Positions 57,966 to 64,000 of a stretch of DNA of 64,000 bases are shown in pieces. This stretch comes from Rhizomucor pusillus (Eukaryota > Mucoromycota > Mucoromycetes > Mucorales > Lichtheimiaceae): the NCBI GenBank assembly GCA_900175165.2, contig FWWN02000530.1:1-64000 (forward strand), written 5' to 3'. The notes under the pieces are model-generated. The model made no database searches, had not been told where the DNA came from, and worked only from the letters and a program-made list of their open reading frames with translations. The position numbers and the translations under genes are program-made. Each line of letters opens with the position of its first letter. Position 1 is the stretch's first letter.

Positions 57966-59318
57966 ATGTCGACACTGCCGCGCTTGCCCTCCGTAAGCGA
58001 GCTGATCAAGATCTATGGCTTGACAGCGAGATCGCAACTTTCACAAAACTTCATTCTCGACAAAAATATAACAGGTATGCAGAAGTGATGTGCCAAGGTT
58101 TATGCAATGTTGGCTGATCGATCGCCTCAGACAAGATTGCGCGATCCGCGCAAATGTCTGCTTCCAGCCCGCTGGTCATTGAAGTAGGACCAGGTAAGAA
58201 GCATATTTATTTTGCCTGATGCAAAAGCTAATAAAAATTACGACAGGTCCTGGATTGCTGACGCGGTCTATTCTCGACACGGGTGCTCAGAACGTAGTAG
58301 CTGTTGAAAAGGATCGACGATTTATACCTACTTTGAGAGTAAATATAGGCAAACGCAAATATTGGTTTAGATCATGAACTTAGGCTGGCGTTCCATAGCA
58401 ATTGTCTGAAGCTTCAGAAGGCCGCTTGAAAGTAATACAAGGCGATGCATTGCGCATCTCGCACAATGAGATAATACGGACTGCTGGTGGTGAATTGAAT
58501 GGCAGCTCACCAATGCATATCATCGGCAATCTACCATTCAACGTTGCATCCCCGCTGCTTATCCAATGGCTGCACATGCTCGCCGGTCGACAAGGAGTAT
58601 TCGGCAAAGGCACTGTGTGGATGACACTGATGTTTCAGAAAGAAGTTGGCATGGTATGCAGATGTGAAAGCGATGTTGCATGAAGTAAACCATGTCTTAC
58701 ACTCAGTATATAGCGGATAGGAGCAAAACCCAGCACACAGCATCGAGGGCGGTTATCGGTCATGGCACAAAGTTTATGCAGCGTGAAAAATGTGTACGAC
58801 GTGCCATCTAAAGTGTTTGTGCCGCAACCAAAGGTAAAGCAGCCAAACCGCAGAGAACAAATGGTTGTCATTTTAATAAACTTACGAAAATTGCAGGTGA
58901 ACGCAGCCGTCATGCAACTCAAACCAGAACTCAAGTTTCCAGAGGATGAGAATTTGGCAAGTATGTATTCCTGATGCTATTTGGAACGTGCCGATGTACT
59001 CAATAATTGTACCCAACAAAATCAAGGTGCATTTCTGATGCTGGAGGATGTTGTGCGCTATTTCTTCAACAAAAGACGGAAATCCATGAGCCATATGTTA
59101 AAGTGAGTTAAGCCCGTATCAAAGATGCATCTGTACAGTCTCAAACGGTATCTCCACGTAGACGTCTCTACAAAGCGAATCCCGCCATTGAACAGCTCCG
59201 GGACGAACTCGAGAGCTTTTTAGATCCTCAAGCTCGCTGTGAAGATTTAACCACGGACCAGTTCTGCAGAGTAGCTAGATTATTTCATGAACACCATATC
59301 ACCATGCCCGTTCCTTAG
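57966..59318 (+). CDS. Mitochondrial rRNA adenine dimethyltransferase (TFB1M/KsgA family)
   Basis: The ATG at 57966 gives MSTLPRLPSVSELIKIYGLT followed by ARSQLSQNFILDKNITDKIA, closely like the start of TFB1M. The SAM site is LVIEVGPGPGLLTRSILDTG, and VVAVEKDRRFIP gives the acidic ribose-binding residue. IIGNLPFNVASPLLIQWL holds the NLPF catalytic motif IV. Further exons give YDVPSKVFVPQPK, NAAVMQLKPELKF and LMLEDVVRYFFNKRRKSMSH. It ends LFHEHHITMPVP with TAG at 59316-59318. The enzyme dimethylates two adjacent adenines near the 3' end of small-subunit rRNA. I judge it mitochondrial from the TFB1M-like N-terminus, not the cytosolic Dim1. Confidence 0.88.
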
Positions 59319-59525
59319 AATCTAAAGTAGATTTAGATGTCCATACTCTGATTTGCATTATCTCGCATCATTTTCATGATTACACAAAGTTTATCTCCTG
59401 CTAGAGCAGGGGAAAATAGATTACTATTTCGTTGTCGATAGAATGCTTAAAATCATGCTTTGCAATAACGCCCTTAAACCTTCTTCATTTTCCGCCGAAT
59501 TTGGGATACGAATAACGATATTGAC

Positions 59526-61479
59526 ATGGCAGCCGACATTGAACCAGACGAGTGCGTAGAAACATTCTCTCTCTCGAAGCACATAAAAGCAAAAGCTAAA
59601 TTTAAACGAATCGCGATCTAGTGTTATTCGGCTTATACTTCAGTTTTTACGCGAGAACAATTTGCATAAAACTCTAGCCGCGTTGCAGAATGAATCGCCA
59701 GTGACGTTCAACACTGTTGAGAGTAAAAGCAGCTTCTTACAAGATATCGAGAACGGACGCTGGGACTTGGTTCTGCGACAAGTTGCGAAATTAAAGCTGC
59801 CGTCAGAAAAGCTGTATGATCTATATGAACAAGTATGAATCGATCGCCCCGAGAAGGAGTTTGCAGATCTGGCTGATCAGTGTTTAAAACAAAGATTGTA
59901 GTGGAACTTGCAGAGAAAGGAGAAAAAAGTGCGGCTCGGACTGTACTGAGCGAAACAGACATTATGGATTCTCTCCGAGAACGCGACGTGGATCGCTACA
60001 TACGTCTAGATCACTTGATATCTCGACCGAAATTTGATAAGAGTCAGGCGTATCCCGATGGAAAGTCGAGGGATCAACGCCGGCGGGATATCGCTAAAGC
60101 ATTGGATGGAGAGATAGCAGCAGTGCCGCGATCACGGTTATTAGCGTTACTCGGACAGGCGATAAAGTGGCAGCAGCATCAGGGCGCATTGTCGGCGGAC
60201 ACAGCTTACGATTTGTTCAAAGGCAAAGCACTCGTGCAGAAAGCAGAAGACGATGCAGTTGCGACGCAGCATTATTCCACTATCACGGTAATCCTGTACT
60301 CCCAGGAGTAATATACATGCAGTGAAACTAACTTGTTACGCTGTCCAGTATCCAGGAAAGAAGACGCACGCTGAGCACGCAGCCTTCTCTCCAAACGGTC
60401 TGTATCTGGCGACTGGCTCAGTAGACGGATTCATAGAGATATGGAACTACATGACGGGCAAATTGCGACGGGATCTCAGATACCAAGCGGAGGTGATTAG
60501 ATAAAATATAGAGAAAACTAAAAGTCATGTTTCATTAACGTCGCAATATATAGGATAAATTCATGGCAATGGACAATGCTGTCTTGTGCTTAAGCTTCAG
60601 TCACAACAACGAACTGCTTGCGAGTGGATCTGCAGACGGAAAAATAATGGTAAACTTTATCTGTGATGTATACACCGTTCTTAATAACTAAAGTGTCTTC
60701 CTGCAATGAAATTTCTAGGTCTGGAAGGTGCAGACAGGCATGTGCCAGCGCAAATTATCACCGGCTCACAGTCAAGGTGTCAACGCTATTTGTTTCAACC
60801 ATGATGGCACACAAGTTTTAAGCGGCAGTCATGATCAGACAGTCAAGATCCACGGTTTACGTTCAGGAAGGACTCTCAAAGAGTTTAGAGGCCATACATC
60901 GTTTGTAAACGCAGTCATGTTTTCAAACGACAACGCTTGGGTGCTCAGCGCCAGCAGTGACGGCACAGTCAAGGTATGTCGTAGGAAGGACAATGTCACT
61001 TAACGTTTCTTTTAACCGATAATTTTGGCAAGATTTGGGATGCAAAGACCACCAGCTGTCATTATACCATTACCCCGCACCCAGAAACAAGCAAAGGACT
61101 CGTGCATACCGGAGGGGGACTGGCAAATCACACCGTGCAGACTGTTGTGCAGTTTCCTAAAAATATCGATCAAGTGCTCGTGTGCACGAAAAGCAACGTT
61201 TTGTATGTAATGACAATGCGGGGCAAGATCATCAAGACATATACACATCAAAAGAAGAGTGGATCTGATTTTGTATCGGCTGCCCTGTCTCCTCAAGGTG
61301 ACATCGTGTATGCACTCGGGGAGGATTCGGTTTTGTATGCATTCCAGGCAACAACGACAAAACTTATTAGTGAAATCAAGATATCTGACCACGAAGCCGT
61401 GGGTATCGCGAGTCACCCGCTAGTCAATACTGTTGTAACATACGATGATGCTGGACATGTCTATTTCTTTAAAGCTTGA
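59526..61479 (+). CDS. SMU1: SMU1-like WD40 splicing factor with LisH/CTLH
   Basis: Exon 1 (MAADIEPD) joins to [15 protein letters not shown], a LisH motif; the CTLH region follows with [20 protein letters not shown] and [38 protein letters not shown] and [20 protein letters not shown] are distinctive of SMU1. WD40 repeats come next: [60 protein letters not shown] and [19 protein letters not shown]. The blade end [15 protein letters not shown] lacks the usual WD. The product ends [11 protein letters not shown] at 61479. In other eukaryotes SMU1 works with RED in spliceosome activation. Confidence 0.92.
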
Positions 61480-61638
61480 TTTTACAACTTGTTTGTATTA
61501 AAAGCGGAGAAAAAATGTATAGCATGTATTTAACGTGTAGGGTAGAATTGGATGTGGGGTGATCTTACTATGTACATGGTATCGGGATAGCCGGTTCTTT
61601 GTTTTCTTAGCACGTTGAAGAGAGGATCCATCATCAGT

Positions 61639-63625
61639 TCAGTCATCTCCTTCTAGGCGAATTCGACCTGTTCGTCTAGATCCACTCCATCTGGGCACAG
61701 CACGACCTCTACCTCGCACATGCTGTGTCCAGTTATACATCCGAACAGTCATTCTATATGTCCATCGTATCATATCGCTGATACCCCATCGTGTGTTCGC
61801 CTCCAAGTACAACTCGAGACTTAGTGATGTCAAGCCAATGACTGCATAGAACATGGCATGTGCTCCAGCTTTTTCATAGATGACGCCTCCCATAAGACTT
61901 CCAAGTCCTGCACCGATGCCAGCATACATGGCCGCCAATAAGCCTACAACGTATAAAGCATTAGGATGGAATTTGACATACATAATTTGTTCTTTCTTTC
62001 TTACCTTGAGAAGTTGCCTGCAACGATGGAGATGCAAGCTCATCGGCTTGCACTACACCTGCTCCCCAGAGCGCAGAAAACGCAATCCCTATACAACATG
62101 GCCAGATACTCATCAATAAGCACATTTGCTACGCTGCTAAATGCAAACATTTACCATTTAACAGGTGCAAGACCAATGCGATGTTTGCTCCGCTGGGGCC
62201 TTTGGGCAGAACTGTATAAGAAAAGACGCGGATAATAGTCAATACATGACCTAGGATGATCAAGCTCTTGATGCCGAATAATCGTATAAGCTACCAATAA
62301 AACAAGTTAGGTCTCACTTTGGCGCAGAGCATTATACATCGCTGCTTACATCGCGAGAATAGAAGAAGAATAAAAGTTCTGTTACGGAGCCCACCAAGCC
62401 AGTAAGGCCAACAACAGATGAACTAGCTCCAAGATCTTGTTTTAGAAAGATGAAGAGGAAACTGATGACCATATTGAGGGAAGCACCCATAAGCATCATT
62501 GTCGTGAAAAAGAGCAATACTTGTGGTTGCTTCAAAAGTTCTAGAACGTTGGAGGGTTGTCTCTGCGAGGATACCGTTTCGTTGATATCTGCAGTGGATG
62601 CACGTCGTCTGTAGGCAGGCGGATTCGATAGATTAACAGCTTCAATGATACTAGATTCTGTTGCAAACTGAATAAGGCGCTGGATCTCGTTCTGTCTGAT
62701 CTGCGACTCCTCTTCTATATCCTCTTCCATGAAATCATCATTAAAGTCCATCTGGAACTGTTTCATTCGAGACCGCTGACCCCAATCATCTTCGCTCGCG
62801 CGATGTCCAGTTCCTGACACCAAGCCGGTTGAACGAGAAGTAGCGCTAGTGTTGGTTTTGGGCTGTGGATGATGCTGAAGGAAAGGACGGGTCAGACGTG
62901 AATTTTGCTCGATCCTTTCTGGTTTGAACTGCGTGCTTCCGGCAACAATGATAAAGCATACGGCAGACATAGCATACACGTAGAATATAGCATTCATGTC
63001 ATTCGTCCAATCTGCAATGAATCCGACCAACGATGAAGCAACTCCAAACGATATTGATCCAAACATACGTTGCCGACCTTGAGTTAGAGTAATGTTAAGA
63101 ATAAATTGTATATCATTCATGCAGACTGTCGTGGAAATTTACCGTATTGATCCTTATTGCGACCGAGGATTTTCAGAACGCCTCCATCCACCAATGGGCC
63201 CACGGGAACGCCAAAGAACGCAAAGCAAACTGAGGTGATCGTTACTAGCGTCACTGTAAGCTTGCTTCTGTCTTGCTCAGACTCAATGTGCTGCACAACG
63301 ACCGAGATTCCCATTACGCTGACGATCGCCAGCGTCGCGAACGTGTGCACTATGCACATAATGTACCGATGCGTCTTTGTCTTGTCTGCTATTGCGGTCC
63401 ATAGAGGGCAGGCAATGGCGGAAATGAAGGGAGCTTTGTTCAAGTCAGTATTTGCCAAGAGTATATTGGTGTTATTCGTATTATCATACCAATGGCCACG
63501 AGCAGTCCAATCTGATCACTTTTCAGTCCTAGTTGAGAAGAATAAAAGAGAGCGAGATACACCGGCGCAGATCCCTGGCACGCGAACAGAAATGTGTATA
63601 ATAGCTTGGGTGCAAGATACGGCAT
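61639..63625 (-). CDS. Major facilitator-like transporter (MFS_1-like/MFSD6 type)
   Basis: I start at the ATG at 63625 (MPYLAPKLLYTFLFACQGSA) because it opens the first membrane span at the family's usual place; upstream in-frame codons lack an ATG. Exons give YLALFYSSQLGLKSDQIGLL, PLWTAIADKTKTHRYIMCIV, FGVPVGPLVDGGVLKILG and RQRMFGSISFGVASSLVGFI. A cytoplasmic loop of about 150 residues, acidic in part, separates the two halves. The second half includes VLLFFTTMMLMGASLNMVIS, FLKQDLGASSSVVGLTG and AAMYAGIGAGLGSLMGGVIY. It ends with a basic Arg-rich tail at 61639. Substrate unknown. Confidence 0.85.
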
Positions 63626-64000
63626 ACCAGAACGCTTGTTAGCCCGGCTTTCTGTGAGCCCAAAATAGGCGGAGCTGAGCAAATGCTTGGCTACTGCTAC
63701 AACACCCGAAAGCTTAACTGACAGTTTTCCGGCCGCATGTTCGTCGACAACGGGTACAGCGTCATATCATATAACAGCTCTCTGTGTTATCAAGTGTCGA
63801 ACAGAGGAAATAGCAAATTATCTCAACAACTGAATGATCAGCGTATCAATCTTACGATACGGTGATAAAACGCCTACAGCTTTTCATATGAACATTTTAT
63901 CCTTTAATGCACCGAAATAGAGAGCAGATAGCTACATAGCAAAAACTGATATTTCTGGTTTCTGCCGAGCTTGCAGTAATAGCTGTGATTGTACTTGGAA
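63626..64000. other. Intergenic end of window
   Basis: Upstream region of the transporter gene, running to the window edge. No gene or repeat seen. Confidence 0.5.

Overview
This is nuclear DNA from a filamentous fungus, most likely an early-diverging lineage such as Mucorales. The genes are broken by many short GT-AG introns (mostly about 50-70 nt). There are a velvet-domain regulator, fungal-type calcineurin A and a Medusa-type regulator. Polyglutamine, polyasparagine and polyproline tracts are common, and piggyBac and Tc1/mariner-type transposons are present. The lineage is inferred from style and gene content, not from a marker gene. No rRNA, tRNA, CRISPR array or operon was seen.

Left arm (1-19440). 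A piggyBac transposase fragment runs off the left edge and is followed by about 2 kb of decayed coding-like sequence. Next come three tandem minus-strand paralogues of one architecture: signal peptide, kelch beta-propeller, one membrane span and a short cytoplasmic tail. Two look intact and carry proline-tyrosine (PPxY-like) tails; the third (7996-10019) has frameshifts and an in-frame stop. After these are a multi-span membrane protein, an Sds3-like Rpd3L histone deacetylase subunit, the box C/D snoRNP factor BCD1, a small secreted cysteine-rich gene broken by a 4-bp duplication, a DUF202 membrane protein and a degenerate minisatellite.

Middle (20115-41096). Housekeeping and signalling genes are dense here: VPS27 (ESCRT-0), prohibitin-1, a velvet factor, a 108-residue orphan gene, UBC9 (SUMO E2), a KY/transglutaminase-like protein, calcineurin A, a membrane-anchored ZZ/EF-hand protein, a GPALPP/DUF3752 protein and a short-chain dehydrogenase. 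Several neighbours share compact divergent promoters or have stop codons only tens of bases apart.

Transposon island (41289-43130). A Tc1/mariner-like element has 136-bp terminal inverted repeats, TA target duplications, a frameshifted transposase and a nested 101-bp MITE that also has TA duplications.

Right arm (43770-64000). This holds a two-span membrane protein, a Medusa-type regulator, a rhodanese plus tyrosine phosphatase (MAPK phosphatase type, with a likely GC-AG intron), an unrecognised gene and an LRR remnant. They are followed by UBC13 and RPB9 (divergent), Rheb, an unrecognised hydrophobic protein, a dispersed repeat matching one at 18.7 kb, mitochondrial TFB1M-type methyltransferase, SMU1 and an MFS-like transporter.

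I found no convincing new defence or biosynthetic system. The most unusual items are the decaying kelch/PPxY family, the nested transposons, the ZZ/EF-hand gene beside calcineurin A, an odd zinc-ligand spacing in Rpb9 and the 4-bp duplication in the secreted protein gene.
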